64,000 nt of DNA from DSFO01 sp041640715 (GCA_041640715.1 JBEPZU010000005.1:1-64000), one strand, 5' to 3'; shown: positions 16,327-26,141, counted from the first letter of the stretch. A program made the numbers and translations. Notes: a model not told the origin generated them from the sequence alone.

Positions 16327-17576
16327 TTAAAAAGAAAATGAAGCCTTGGGGTTTCATAAAAGATCCTATACACGGTTATATACCGATTACTGAAGAAGAT
16401 AAAATGCTAATAGATACAAAGGAATTCCAAAGATTGCATAGAATTAAACAATTACCTCTCGCAGAATATGTATACCCAGCAGCTGTTCACACTAGATTCG
16501 AACATTCTTTAGGTGTCATGCATCTAGCCACCTTAATGATGGAAAATCTACCTGTAGAGATAAATGAAGAAGATGCTAAACTTATAAGAACTGCAGCGTT
16601 ATTGCACGACATCGGTCATGGACCTTTTTCTCATCTCTTCGAATCTATAACGTTTAAATATTATGGCATAAATCACGAAGAAATAGGTAAACGCGTAGTT
16701 AAAGAAAGCTATCTGGCGGATGTTTTAAAAAGCATAGGTATAGATCCCGTAGAAATAGGTTACATAATAACTGGAGAGAAATTTTTCTTGAAACGTTTTC
16801 TTCATCAAATAACTAACAGCGGTATAGATGCTGATAAGTTGGACTTCATTAAAAGAGATAATTACCATAGCGGTGCAGGCTACGGGGGAATAGATATAGA
16901 TAGGCTTGTAAACACAATGGAGGTCTATGAAGACGAACTGGCCATAAATGTCACTGCCCTCTTAACGTTTGAGCTTTTTATAATGGCTAGAATTAAAAGC
17001 TTCGAAGCAATTTATTTCCATCGAACTATACGGGCCGCTCAACTTTTATTATTAAAAGCGATTGAAGAATTCTTTGAAGAATTTAACTCGAAGAATTCCT
17101 TGAATATATCTGATTTCTTAATGATGGACGATTATAAGTTGTGGGTTGAGATTTCTAGGGGTGAAAAAAGTAGAGTATATTTAGAAAAATTAGAAAAAAG
17201 AGATCTTCTAAAAAGCGTTTTCGAAAAAAAAGTGATAATAAAAAAGAAAAAAGAAGACTTGTTTAAACATTTAGAAGAAATTCAAAACGATATAGCTAAG
17301 GCCGCGAATTTTGAAGCTGATAAAGTGTTCGTAGATCTTTCTATGTTACCCTCTGTCCCCTACCATAATTCATACAGTGGAGATCCCTTTGAGTTTCCAA
17401 TTTTCGACAGTAAAACTGGAAGAATAGGTAAGTTCTCTGAATATGCTCCTTGGGTGAATGCATTAAAAGGATACATAAATATAATACGAGTTTATACAGA
17501 AAAAGAAAACAGAGAGGTTGTGGAGAAGGCTTGTAAGAAGATACTCGTGGATAGTTATTTCTCTAGTATGATGTAA
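16323..17576 (+). CDS. HD-domain phosphohydrolase, SAMHD1/dGTPase-like
   Basis: The HD metal site is clear: His56 and Arg58 in HTRFEHSLG, the His95-Asp96 pair in LLHDIGHGPFSH, and a later Asp in SGIDADKLDFIKRD. This arrangement and the 417-residue length match deoxynucleotide triphosphohydrolases related to SAMHD1 and bacterial dGTPase, and PIHGYIPI near the start is also typical. It would remove triphosphate from dNTPs or act on a related nucleotide. Its coupling to dTMP kinase supports a role in the dNTP pool. It ends in a 22-base overlap with the convergent gene on the other strand. Confidence 0.82.
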   Translation: MIKKKMKPWGFIKDPIHGYIPITEEDKMLIDTKEFQRLHRIKQLPLAEYVYPAAVHTRFEHSLGVMHLATLMMENLPVEINEEDAKLIRTAALLHDIGHGPFSHLFESITFKYYGINHEEIGKRVVKESYLADVLKSIGIDPVEIGYIITGEKFFLKRFLHQITNSGIDADKLDFIKRDNYHSGAGYGGIDIDRLVNTMEVYEDELAINVTALLTFELFIMARIKSFEAIYFHRTIRAAQLLLLKAIEEFFEEFNSKNSLNISDFLMMDDYKLWVEISRGEKSRVYLEKLEKRDLLKSVFEKKVIIKKKKEDLFKHLEEIQNDIAKAANFEADKVFVDLSMLPSVPYHNSYSGDPFEFPIFDSKTGRIGKFSEYAPWVNALKGYINIIRVYTEKENREVVEKACKKILVDSYFSSMM

Positions 17577-17950
17577 CCTCCTTCTATTCTTATCCTAGAT
17601 CCGCTTTTAATTATGGACCTCACATTCAATTCAGGTTTATCGAATAGAGGTATATTGCTTATTATACATCCTGAAGCCAAAATCATGTCAGCTTTGTCTA
17701 CAATCATTGCTAGAGGAGCTAAATTGTTTTTCTTTAAAGCATAGATTACCCAAGAACCTACGGTTGAACCTACAGTATAAGGGAATATTAATATCTTATC
17801 CTTCAAACTTTCGCCGTAAATATCGCTTTTAGGATTGATCACCATTCCGCTCCTCTTGTCTATATCTCCGTAAAAGGAAATTGGAAAGTTCGAAACTAAT
17901 GTCTCTCCTTCTACGTCAGCAGCATGTATTACTCTTGTTTTTATTTTCAT
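17555..17950 (-). CDS. Phosphomevalonate dehydratase, small subunit (aconitase X type)
   Basis: This 131-residue DUF126/aconitase-X swivelling domain has the conserved loop FPYTVGSTVGSW, whose Ser is the expected catalytic base, and a beta-rich body starting with HAADVEGETLVS. With the large subunit it would dehydrate (R)-5-phosphomevalonate to trans-anhydromevalonate 5-phosphate in the archaeal mevalonate pathway. Its ATG overlaps the stop of the large-subunit gene by four bases. Some aconitase X proteins act on hydroxyproline derivatives, but the UbiD neighbour favours the mevalonate role. Confidence 0.85.
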   Translation of the reverse strand: MKIKTRVIHAADVEGETLVSNFPISFYGDIDKRSGMVINPKSDIYGESLKDKILIFPYTVGSTVGSWVIYALKKNNLAPLAMIVDKADMILASGCIISNIPLFDKPELNVRSIIKSGSRIRIEGGYIILEK

Positions 17951-19128
17951 CTCGATGCGTTTTTTATTGCGTCCTTAATATCCATCAAATATACTTCGGT
18001 TCCTTTAAGATTTCTTAGATAGTGCGCAGCTTTTATGGAATCGGTAGCTATTTTCATACCTTTATAATTCAATGGAGCTATTACAGGGCATGCTCCTGCG
18101 AATATGCTTATACCTTTCTTCTTAAGCTTGTTTATGATGAGTGCTTCTTTTTCGTAGGTGCTTTTTGAAGCGAACAACCAGAATTTACTCCCACTCTTCA
18201 ATTCCCTTCCTTCTAAAAGTCTATATATCGTTTCTACGTCATCTGGCGATAAATGGGGACAGCCGCTGAAGAAGAAATCAATCCTTTCAGGCACTTTATA
18301 GTTGAATTCATTTAATAATCTTTTCAAATCTTCTTCCTTTAAGATTAGTCTGTTTTTTACTTCAACCTCTCTTTTCAAATCTTCTTCAAAGTAGACCAAG
18401 CCTACTCCGCTTGATGCTGAAAGTCCTCCACAGAATTCCTTTTTCTCTATTAACGAGCTAGGTTTTCTATGAGACAATATAGGCACATCATTCGCTAGAT
18501 ATTTTCCAACCAAATATCCTAGAACACCATAGAGCAGATGCCCCTCTACTTCAAATTCCGTTTTAACATAACAGGTTGCTTTCCTTTCTTCTTCGGTTTG
18601 TAAGCCGTAATATGGAGTCTTACCTATTATAGCGCTAGCCAATGCTGATAGTCCACTTTCCTTATTAGTATATGCATTTAAGAAGGAATTAACATATATG
18701 ACTGCTGAAGATTCTGCAAAGGCTACGTGCTCTCCTGGGGAAGGTAGATTATCAATAACGTAAGGAGTGCAACTACAACTTGTTTTAGCCCCCAATCTTG
18801 AGTAAGTATCTACTACTTCTTTTTGTTTTAAGAAAAATTCCTCTCGAACTCCCATTTCTTGCCATTGTTCTAAGTCGGTGCCGCAAGGATTTATAGTTGT
18901 CGGTACTTTGACTTTCACTCCACCATCCGCAAGTTCTTTTAAAAACTGAAGACCTTCTTCGCCTATATTTTCATAGGAAATACCTGCAATATGAGCTCTT
19001 GTTATTTCGATTAGTTTTTTTGCTTCAAAAGCTTCTCCTATGCCTACGATTAACTTCATTGCTATTCTGTAGCCCTCTCCTAGCTCTCCTTCTAAAATCT
19101 TCTCTTCTTCTTTAGTTAATTCCAACAT
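17947..19128 (-). CDS. Phosphomevalonate dehydratase, large subunit (aconitase X type)
   Basis: This 393-residue DUF521 protein carries the iron-sulphur ligands expected of aconitase X: Cys in NPCGTDLEQW, the cysteines in TSCSCTPYV, and Cys in FSGCPHLSPDD. The substrate-binding stretch around SHRKPSSLIEKKEFCGGLSA is also present. It pairs with the small subunit just downstream to make the dehydratase of the modified mevalonate pathway. It overlaps the UbiD gene by 17 bases, so all three genes form one unit for isoprenoid (lipid) precursor synthesis. Confidence 0.87.
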   Translation of the reverse strand: MLELTKEEEKILEGELGEGYRIAMKLIVGIGEAFEAKKLIEITRAHIAGISYENIGEEGLQFLKELADGGVKVKVPTTINPCGTDLEQWQEMGVREEFFLKQKEVVDTYSRLGAKTSCSCTPYVIDNLPSPGEHVAFAESSAVIYVNSFLNAYTNKESGLSALASAIIGKTPYYGLQTEEERKATCYVKTEFEVEGHLLYGVLGYLVGKYLANDVPILSHRKPSSLIEKKEFCGGLSASSGVGLVYFEEDLKREVEVKNRLILKEEDLKRLLNEFNYKVPERIDFFFSGCPHLSPDDVETIYRLLEGRELKSGSKFWLFASKSTYEKEALIINKLKKKGISIFAGACPVIAPLNYKGMKIATDSIKAAHYLRNLKGTEVYLMDIKDAIKNASR

Positions 19129-20455
19129 CTTTAATTATTTCTTTTAATCTTTCCTCATTAATAGGAATTTTCGAACGTTTGTATTTTTCTAGCGGTTTTC
19201 TGAAACTCATCGTAGCATCTATACCTAACTTACTGCCTAGACCTATTTCTTGTTCAGCCGAAGGATCTAAGGTGGAAGTTGTAGCATCTTCTATAATTAA
19301 GATCCCTTTAGATGGGACAAGTCGTGTAGCGAGTGCCCATTGAACTTGATCAGGATCATCAGGATCTATGTCTTCATCAACTACAATAGCTATTTTCAAT
19401 GAAGGATGGGCTGCAAAACAAGCAGCTATTACATTCTTAGCATCACCTTCTCTTTGTTTCCTTATAGACACTATAGCTATTAACCAGCCGCATCCACCTC
19501 TAGTCAATCTGACTTTTCTAACAAAAGGTACTATTCTTTCTACGTATTTCTTTATTAATACTTCTCTGCCTAGACCCATCAACAAAAAATGTTCATCGCT
19601 AGCAGGGAGTATATCTTGGTATATCGAGTTTTTGTTTGCATAAACATTCGTAACATGTAAGACAGGTTGTTTTCTAACAATATCAGGAGTACCAGTTAGA
19701 TCCGTGAAAGGACCTTCATCAACTTCTTCAAAAGGATCAATATAACCTTCAATTATAATTTCGCTTTGGGATAATGCGTAAACTCCATTTTTGCACTTAA
19801 ATTGGGTTAAACCTCCTTTGAGGAATCTATTGGCTACATGAAGGTGATCTAAGCCATATTTAGGCGAAAGACCTGCAGCTAAGGAAGCTGCTGGATGGTT
19901 TCCTATACAAACTGCAACAGCTAGGGTTCTTTTCCTTTTTTTCTCTTCTTGGAGCATAGCATAAAGATGTCTAGGTACTATCCTTATAGCAAAGGATTCT
20001 TCATCTAGCATCATTAATCTATGAATAGAAGCGTTCTGGAACTTTTTTTCAGAATCTCTAGCTATAACTATCCCCGAAGTTATATAGAAACTTCTTTCGC
20101 TATCATAATGTTTAGGTATAGGCAAATCACTTATTTTAATGTCTTTATCATATTCAAAATAAGGTCCATTGGATATTTCGCAAGGCAATGGATTTTCCAT
20201 CGCGTTATGGATTAAGTCATGATAATTTTCCTCATTGCCTCCTATTGCCTCCAAAAGTCTATTTCTTTCTCCGCATACATTTCCTACGACATTCATACTG
20301 AAGTTTTTCACTTTTTCGAACAGAACTATTTTATTTTTATAATAATTCAATACAGCTGCTATTTCATATTCGCGATCTACTTCTTGTTTTATTCTTATTA
20401 AATTGCCTTTAGTTTCTTCAGAAGCAAGATAATTTTTAAGAGTAAATTCTTTCAT
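19112..20455 (-). CDS. UbiD-family decarboxylase (anhydromevalonate phosphate decarboxylase)
   Basis: The 447 residues follow UbiD throughout: an N-terminal domain with GNVCGERNRLLEAIG, the prenylated-FMN-binding middle (SIHRLMMLDEESFAIRIVPR, then VCIGNHPAASLAAGL), and the C-terminal DEDIDPDDPDQVQWALATR. Sited with aconitase X, it is best read as the enzyme that converts trans-anhydromevalonate phosphate to isopentenyl phosphate. Its cofactor needs a UbiX flavin prenyltransferase, which is not in this window. The gene is first in a three-gene operon with a TATA box at 20476-20484. Confidence 0.87.
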   Translation of the reverse strand: MKEFTLKNYLASEETKGNLIRIKQEVDREYEIAAVLNYYKNKIVLFEKVKNFSMNVVGNVCGERNRLLEAIGGNEENYHDLIHNAMENPLPCEISNGPYFEYDKDIKISDLPIPKHYDSERSFYITSGIVIARDSEKKFQNASIHRLMMLDEESFAIRIVPRHLYAMLQEEKKRKRTLAVAVCIGNHPAASLAAGLSPKYGLDHLHVANRFLKGGLTQFKCKNGVYALSQSEIIIEGYIDPFEEVDEGPFTDLTGTPDIVRKQPVLHVTNVYANKNSIYQDILPASDEHFLLMGLGREVLIKKYVERIVPFVRKVRLTRGGCGWLIAIVSIRKQREGDAKNVIAACFAAHPSLKIAIVVDEDIDPDDPDQVQWALATRLVPSKGILIIEDATTSTLDPSAEQEIGLGSKLGIDATMSFRKPLEKYKRSKIPINEERLKEIIKDVGIN

Positions 20456-20460
20456 ATTGC

Positions 20461-20484
20461 TTTATAGTTTGTTTATTAAATAAA
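20461..20484. promoter_or_regulatory. Compact divergent promoter between ubiD-type and XPD genes
   Basis: Only 35 bases separate the two start codons. TTTATAG at 20461-20467 lies 24-30 bases before the TTG of the helicase gene. On the other strand TTTATTTAA (20476-20484) lies 21-29 bases before the ATG of the decarboxylase gene. Each box lies inside the other gene's initiation region, so the two transcripts probably compete for initiation factors. Confidence 0.55.
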
Positions 20485-20490
20485 TTTGAG

Positions 20491-22314
20491 TTGGATCCTC
20501 TAAAATTTTTCCCATATTCTAATCTGAGAGAATTTCAAAAAGAAGCGATTTACAAAGTCTACAATACAATAGCCAAAGCTGGAAAATTATTCTTAGAAGC
20601 ACCTAGTGGTTTTGGCAAGACCAGCGTTTTACTCTGTGGCTCACTACCTTATACTGTTTATCAAGATTATGCTCTGCTTTATGCTGTTAGGACATATAGA
20701 GAGATTGAGAGAGTTGTAAAGGAATTGAGGAATTTTGAAGAGAAATTGGGCATTAAATTCAATAGCGTAATACTAAAAGGTAAAAGGGAACGATGTATAA
20801 ATGAAACAATACCTGAGAAAATAAAGAGGCATGAAGGATTCAGTTTAATATGCGACAGCAAAATATCTAAAAACGAATGCATTTATTTTGAAAATTTTTA
20901 TAAAAAAAATACTTTGCTAGATCTGTTTCTTAACAAAAATAAATATTATTCTCCAGAAGAGATATATAATCTAAGCGCTAATCTTTATATATGTCCCTAT
21001 GAGTTTCAAAAGAAACTTGTAAACTATTCGAATATAATTATAACTACTTACAATTTTATTCTTTCTAACGATATAATTTCTTATTTAAAAAATTGGTTTA
21101 ATAGGTTTTTGCATAAGATATTAATAATTGATGAAGCTCATAATATTATTGATCATGTTATAAGTATGCATAGCGTTTCTGTAAACTTTTCAAATATTAA
21201 AAAAAATTATCAGTTTCAAAGTGTAATAATAGATTTAATTAATGTAATTAATAATTATTTGGAAAATGAATTAAAAGGTGTTAATTATAAAAGACTGGAT
21301 GTATATAACTTTTTTACTTTTATTTATAATCAACTCGGTTTAACATTTCATGATATAATTGCTTTATTGCGAAATGAGGTCTTTGAAAACAATTTATTCG
21401 ATTTGTATAAGCTCGTTAGAGAACTTCGTTTCTTTGATCCGGGTTCTCAGATATTATTGGCGAGAAATTATGACGGGATTATTTTTATTGACTTGGTGAC
21501 ACTTAATCCTTCAAGATATTTTCATGAAATTTTTCAAAATTTTACATCGACGATCTTGGCTTCAGCTACATTGGAACCTATAGATTTCTACGTAAATGTC
21601 TTAAATATGAGAAATGAGGATTACGATAAGCTTTCAATAGGTCTAGTAGGTAAAATAGTCAAAACGATTTTCGTGAATAACGTAACTACTAGGTTTGTAG
21701 AAAGAAATGATGAGCTTTACTATATAATGGCGGAGATTATCAAAGAAGTTTCAGTAGCTACAAGAGGAGGTGTGGCTGTATTTGCAGCTTCCTATGAAAT
21801 TATTTCTAACTTATTGAGGATTGGATTAGAAAAGAGCATTAAAAGAAGTCTTTATGTTGAAGATAAAGACATGAGTGATGAAAAATTAAAAAAAATCATA
21901 GAAGATTTTGAAGAAAAGCCAAGCCAATCAATCTTATTTGCTGTTCAAGGAGGAAGGTTATCTGAAGGAGAAGATTTCCCTGAAGGAGCAATCTCAGTTG
22001 TTATTCTGGCAGGAATACCTTATGAAGTACCTTCGCCTGTCTTAGAAGAAAAAATAAACTTTTTTGAAAAAAAATTTCCAGGGAGAGGTTGGGATTACGC
22101 TTGTTTATTGCCCGCGCTAAGGAAATCTATCCAAGCGATAGGTAGATCCCTGAGAGGTCAAAGTCCAATAGTTATATTCCTAGATAGCAGATTTCTCTTG
22201 AAGAATGTTTTCGATTATATTCCTTCATGGTTAAAAGAAAATAGAATTGTATTATTTTATTCAGAAGGTAAATTGAAAAGATATTTAGTCAATCTTCAAA
22301 AGAAAGGTTATTAA
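20491..22314 (+). CDS. XPD/Rad3-type DNA helicase
   Basis: This superfamily 2 iron-sulphur helicase would unwind DNA 5' to 3' in repair. Walker A is EAPSGFGKTS at 36-45 and the DEAH box is at 214-217. Four cysteines (102, 121, 130, 168) sit between them, as required for the 4Fe-4S domain. The last third contains AVQGGRLSEGEDFPEG and the arginine motif AIGRSLRGQSP. The start codon is TTG, chosen because the TATA box is 24-30 bases upstream. The gene leads a plus-strand run through an aminotransferase to the replicative polymerase. Confidence 0.92.
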   Translation: MDPLKFFPYSNLREFQKEAIYKVYNTIAKAGKLFLEAPSGFGKTSVLLCGSLPYTVYQDYALLYAVRTYREIERVVKELRNFEEKLGIKFNSVILKGKRERCINETIPEKIKRHEGFSLICDSKISKNECIYFENFYKKNTLLDLFLNKNKYYSPEEIYNLSANLYICPYEFQKKLVNYSNIIITTYNFILSNDIISYLKNWFNRFLHKILIIDEAHNIIDHVISMHSVSVNFSNIKKNYQFQSVIIDLINVINNYLENELKGVNYKRLDVYNFFTFIYNQLGLTFHDIIALLRNEVFENNLFDLYKLVRELRFFDPGSQILLARNYDGIIFIDLVTLNPSRYFHEIFQNFTSTILASATLEPIDFYVNVLNMRNEDYDKLSIGLVGKIVKTIFVNNVTTRFVERNDELYYIMAEIIKEVSVATRGGVAVFAASYEIISNLLRIGLEKSIKRSLYVEDKDMSDEKLKKIIEDFEEKPSQSILFAVQGGRLSEGEDFPEGAISVVILAGIPYEVPSPVLEEKINFFEKKFPGRGWDYACLLPALRKSIQAIGRSLRGQSPIVIFLDSRFLLKNVFDYIPSWLKENRIVLFYSEGKLKRYLVNLQKKGY

Positions 22315-22336
22315 AAAAGCTTTCTTACTTTCACAT

Positions 22337-23554
22337 ATGGAAGGAGATTGGTTAACTAAGCTTTTCTCTAAGCGAATTTCTAAAGTAAGGCTTTCTCCTA
22401 TAAGGAAGGTAGCTTCACTCTTAGAAGAAGCGACAAAAAGATCTGAAGTAATATCCTTTGGAGGAGGCGCTCCTAGCTTGTTACCTCCTAAAGAGTTAAT
22501 AGGCATCTTTAGTGAAGAATTGAAGAAAAATACATGGGATTTCTTTAGATATGTTGCTACGAAGGGTTATCCGTTACTTAAAACGAAGATAGCTGAAGAT
22601 GTTAAGGAATATACAGGAGTTGAATATGATCCCGCTAAAGAAATCATAATTACAGAAGGTTCTACCGAAGGATTGTTCTTAGTTTTATCAGCATTGCTCG
22701 AAGATGGGGACGAAATAATTCTAACAGATCCTACTTATCTGGGATATTCTGAGGTGATATCTTTTTTTGACGCAAAAGAAGTAAGAGTTTTGCAGGAAGA
22801 AGAAAATGGTTACCAACCTTCACTTGAGGATATAAAAAATAAAATAAGCAATAAAACAAAGGCTATTCTAATAAATACACCTGAAAATCCTACGGGCAGG
22901 ATATTAAACCCTGAGATAGCTAAAGGTATAGTTGAAATCGCTAAAGATAAAGGTATACCTGTTATTGTTGATGAGGCTTATAAGCATATTGTATACGAAA
23001 AAGAAAATGTTTTCCTAGAAAGTTATGATAAAGACGTTGTGATAGCAGTTTGTTCCTTTTCAAAAGAAGCTTCAGTACCAGGATTTAGGTTAGGTTATAT
23101 TTGTGCCAATTCAGAGCTGATATCGCAACTGGAGAAAATAAAACAATTCGTAACGCTTTGTTCAAATATGGTAGGTCAAAAGATGTTAGTATACTATTTA
23201 ACAGGCGATATTAAAAAGAAATATCTAAATGAAGTAGTAATTCCTACCTATAAAGCTAGAAGAGATTTCATGGTTAGAATGATAAAAGAATACTTACCAG
23301 ATAGCAGGATGTTTGTTCCAGAAGGCGCTTTCTATATTTTCTTGGGCTTGAAGAAATATCTACCGGAAAATTTTGATGATGAATCTTTAGCAATGGACAT
23401 ATTCAGGAAGAAGAATTTAGCGATAATTCCAGGTTCTTATTTTGGTAAAAGCGGGTTAGGCTATTTTAGGTTAACCTTTGTCTCGGAAAATTTTGAAAGA
23501 ATAGAAGAAGGGATAAAGAGACTTTCGGAATATTTTAATTCGGATGTCAAATAA
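22337..23554 (+). CDS. PLP-dependent aminotransferase, class I/II
   Basis: This is a fold type I aminotransferase. The cofactor Lys243 lies in CSFSKEASVPGFRLGY, Asp212 in VDEAY contacts the pyridine nitrogen, and Asn184 in NTPENPTG is the usual O3' ligand. The N-terminal part with FGGGAPS and the 405-residue length resemble archaeal aminotransferases related to LysN/2-aminoadipate and aromatic aminotransferases. The substrate cannot be told from sequence alone. The stop overlaps the DNA polymerase start by 11 bases. Confidence 0.85.
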   Translation: MEGDWLTKLFSKRISKVRLSPIRKVASLLEEATKRSEVISFGGGAPSLLPPKELIGIFSEELKKNTWDFFRYVATKGYPLLKTKIAEDVKEYTGVEYDPAKEIIITEGSTEGLFLVLSALLEDGDEIILTDPTYLGYSEVISFFDAKEVRVLQEEENGYQPSLEDIKNKISNKTKAILINTPENPTGRILNPEIAKGIVEIAKDKGIPVIVDEAYKHIVYEKENVFLESYDKDVVIAVCSFSKEASVPGFRLGYICANSELISQLEKIKQFVTLCSNMVGQKMLVYYLTGDIKKKYLNEVVIPTYKARRDFMVRMIKEYLPDSRMFVPEGAFYIFLGLKKYLPENFDDESLAMDIFRKKNLAIIPGSYFGKSGLGYFRLTFVSENFERIEEGIKRLSEYFNSDVK

Positions 23555-26141
23555 AATAGATTTCGAGGAAGAAGAGGAATTTGAAGGAGAACAAGAAGAA
23601 CTTATAGAAGAAGCTACAATATACGAAGCTGAAGCTCCTTTAAATCTAGGAAGGAGCTTTATAATATCAGTTACCTACAGTGGTAAAAGGAGATGTGCAT
23701 TAGTTAAACTATACAATCCTTCAAGCGGAAAAATATATTATTGGTATGATAATACGGGACACAAGCCTTATCTTTATACCGATGCGGAAGAAGATATACT
23801 TAGAAATACATCTTCGATCGCATTACATAAAGGTCTGCTTGGTTTTGAAAAAGTTAAACTATATGATGCTCTTCATGATAGGGTCGTTGAACTAACTAAA
23901 GTAATCGCTCGTGATCCTTTAGCAATAGGTGGTTCTACTAATTCCTTAAGAGAGCTGATTCCTCTTAAAACAGGCAGGAATGTTTGGGAAGCCAATATCA
24001 AATATCATTCTAACTACATTTTCGATAGAGGTCTAATACCAGGGGCGCCTTATAAAATTATAGACGGTCAGCTTCTTCCAGACTTTGATGAAGTTTCCTT
24101 AAAAGATTTGGAAGAAAGATTCAAAGGAGAAGATCCTGAGTATTTTTCTGCACTGAAAAAATGGGTCCAATTTCTAAATCAAGAAATTCCTCCGATTAGA
24201 CATGTGACCCTTGATATAGAAGTAGAAATGGAATCTCCTTCGATAATGCCATCTCCTAGAAAAGCTGAAAACAGGATAATAGCTGCAGCATGTGTAGGTA
24301 GTGACGGTCTCAAAAAGGTCTTCTTACTTAAAAGAAGTAATGTAGAGATGGGAACAAAACCTCAAGATTTAGAAGATGTAGAAGTTGTGATCTCAGAAAA
24401 TGAAGTTGAGCTTTTAAATAAAATATTTAATATAATTTCCTCCTATCCTTTGGTTATAACTTTCAACGGAGACAATTTTGATCTTAATTATCTTTATCAT
24501 AGAGCACAAAAACTTGGTTTTGCTAAGGAAAGAATACCGATAGCTCTAGGTAGAGAAATAGCCTTAGTGATGCCTGGTGTTCATGTAGATCTTTACAAAT
24601 TCTTCCGCAACAAAGCTATTCAAATTTACGCCTTTGGTAAAAAGTATGATGAAGTAGATCTCAATTCAATAAGCAAAGCTTTGCTAGGTGTTGAGAAGAA
24701 AACTCTTAAGGAATTCATAAACATCATTCCTCTTTATGAACTTGCTAGCTATTGTTATAGAGATGCTTGGTTGACGTATTTGTTAGTCAACCACAATGAT
24801 CAGTTAGTATTGAAGTTGTTTATAATATTGGCTAGAATAACCAAACTACCGCTCGAAGATGTAACCAGAATAGGCATATCGAATTGGATAAAAAGCATGG
24901 TTAGCTTTGAGCTTCGCTCTTCTAGGATTTTAATCTCGAATAAGAAAGAGATAGAGGAAGTTAAAGGAAGACTTGCTACCACTGCAATAATAAAAGGCAA
25001 GAAATATTTAGGTGCTAAGGTAATCGAGCCTATTCCTGGGATACATTTCAATGTTGTTGTGGTAGATTTCGCGTCACTTTATCCTTCAATTATAAAGGTT
25101 TGGAATATTTCTTACGAGACCATTGATTGTGTCCATGATGAATGTAAATCCGAGAAATTGCCTGGAGTACCACATTGGACCTGCAAGAAAAGGAAGGGAA
25201 TTTTCAGCACAATTATAGGTAGTCTCAGAGATTTAAGGATTGGTTGGTATAAACGTTTAGCCAAAAATCCAAATCTTAATCCAACCTTAAAGTCTCAATA
25301 TGAAGTTATACAGGCGTCCATGAAAGTAATTTTGAATGCTGCCTATGGCGTCTTGGGTGCAGAAACATCGGATTTGTATTCTCCTGCTGCCGCTGAGAGC
25401 ATTACCGCAATCGGAAGATATAACATAGACAAGACCATAGAAATAGCCAAAAAAATGGGTCTTGAAATAATATACGGCGATACTGATTCTTTATTCATTA
25501 AAAATCCGCCTAAGGATGTTTTAAAGAAATTCATAGAAGAAGTCGAAGAAGCTTTGAAGGTAGATTTGGAAATGGATAAGACTTATAAATATGTAGCATT
25601 TTCTCAAAGGAAGAAAAATTATTTTGGAGTAACCTATGACAATAATGTAGATATAAAGGGTCTTCTTGGTAAGAAAAAACATATTCCTGAATTCGTTAAA
25701 AAAACTTTCTATGAGATAGTCGATCTTCTTAAAGGAATCGAGAAACCAGAAGATTTCGAGAGCGTTAAGGAAAAGATCAAGAAGTTAACATATTCGCAAT
25801 ATTCAAGGCTTAAGTTTGGAAGGATACCGCTTAATGAACTCGCAATAAAGGTAATGATGAATAAAAACATAGAAGATTATAAGAAAACTACGCCTCAGCA
25901 TGTCAAAGCAGCTCAGCAACTAAGAAACTTTGGATTAGAAATAAAGGCAGGCCAAAACATAGCCTATGTTAAGGTTAGAACTTTAGAGGGTGTTAAGCCT
26001 GTTCAGCTTGCCAGAATGGACGAAATAGATACAAATAAATACGTAGAACTTATGCGGAGTAGCTTAGAGCAATTACTTGAACCAGCAGGCATAGATTTTG
26101 AAGAAGTATTGGGAACGGGTTCTTTAGGCAAGTTCATGTAG
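23544..26141 (+). CDS. Replicative DNA polymerase, family B (PolB1/Dpo1 type)
   Basis: This 865-residue polymerase has the 3'-5' exonuclease (Asp224/Glu226 in TLDIEVEM, then ITFNGDNFDLNYL and YCYRDAW) and all polymerase motifs: A at 508-515 (DFASLYPS), B (KVILNAAYGVLG), and C at 644-649 (YGDTDS). The segment following motif A, with NISYETIDCVHDEC and HWTCKKRKG, resembles crenarchaeal Dpo1. An acidic N-terminal extension of about 30 residues is present. No intein is found. It is expected to be a main replicative polymerase working with PCNA. Confidence 0.93.
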   Translation: MSNKIDFEEEEEFEGEQEELIEEATIYEAEAPLNLGRSFIISVTYSGKRRCALVKLYNPSSGKIYYWYDNTGHKPYLYTDAEEDILRNTSSIALHKGLLGFEKVKLYDALHDRVVELTKVIARDPLAIGGSTNSLRELIPLKTGRNVWEANIKYHSNYIFDRGLIPGAPYKIIDGQLLPDFDEVSLKDLEERFKGEDPEYFSALKKWVQFLNQEIPPIRHVTLDIEVEMESPSIMPSPRKAENRIIAAACVGSDGLKKVFLLKRSNVEMGTKPQDLEDVEVVISENEVELLNKIFNIISSYPLVITFNGDNFDLNYLYHRAQKLGFAKERIPIALGREIALVMPGVHVDLYKFFRNKAIQIYAFGKKYDEVDLNSISKALLGVEKKTLKEFINIIPLYELASYCYRDAWLTYLLVNHNDQLVLKLFIILARITKLPLEDVTRIGISNWIKSMVSFELRSSRILISNKKEIEEVKGRLATTAIIKGKKYLGAKVIEPIPGIHFNVVVVDFASLYPSIIKVWNISYETIDCVHDECKSEKLPGVPHWTCKKRKGIFSTIIGSLRDLRIGWYKRLAKNPNLNPTLKSQYEVIQASMKVILNAAYGVLGAETSDLYSPAAAESITAIGRYNIDKTIEIAKKMGLEIIYGDTDSLFIKNPPKDVLKKFIEEVEEALKVDLEMDKTYKYVAFSQRKKNYFGVTYDNNVDIKGLLGKKKHIPEFVKKTFYEIVDLLKGIEKPEDFESVKEKIKKLTYSQYSRLKFGRIPLNELAIKVMMNKNIEDYKKTTPQHVKAAQQLRNFGLEIKAGQNIAYVKVRTLEGVKPVQLARMDEIDTNKYVELMRSSLEQLLEPAGIDFEEVLGTGSLGKFM

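Noticed and set aside
23544..26141. Intein in the DNA polymerase
   Set aside because: All three polymerase motifs lie in uninterrupted sequence of normal spacing and length.
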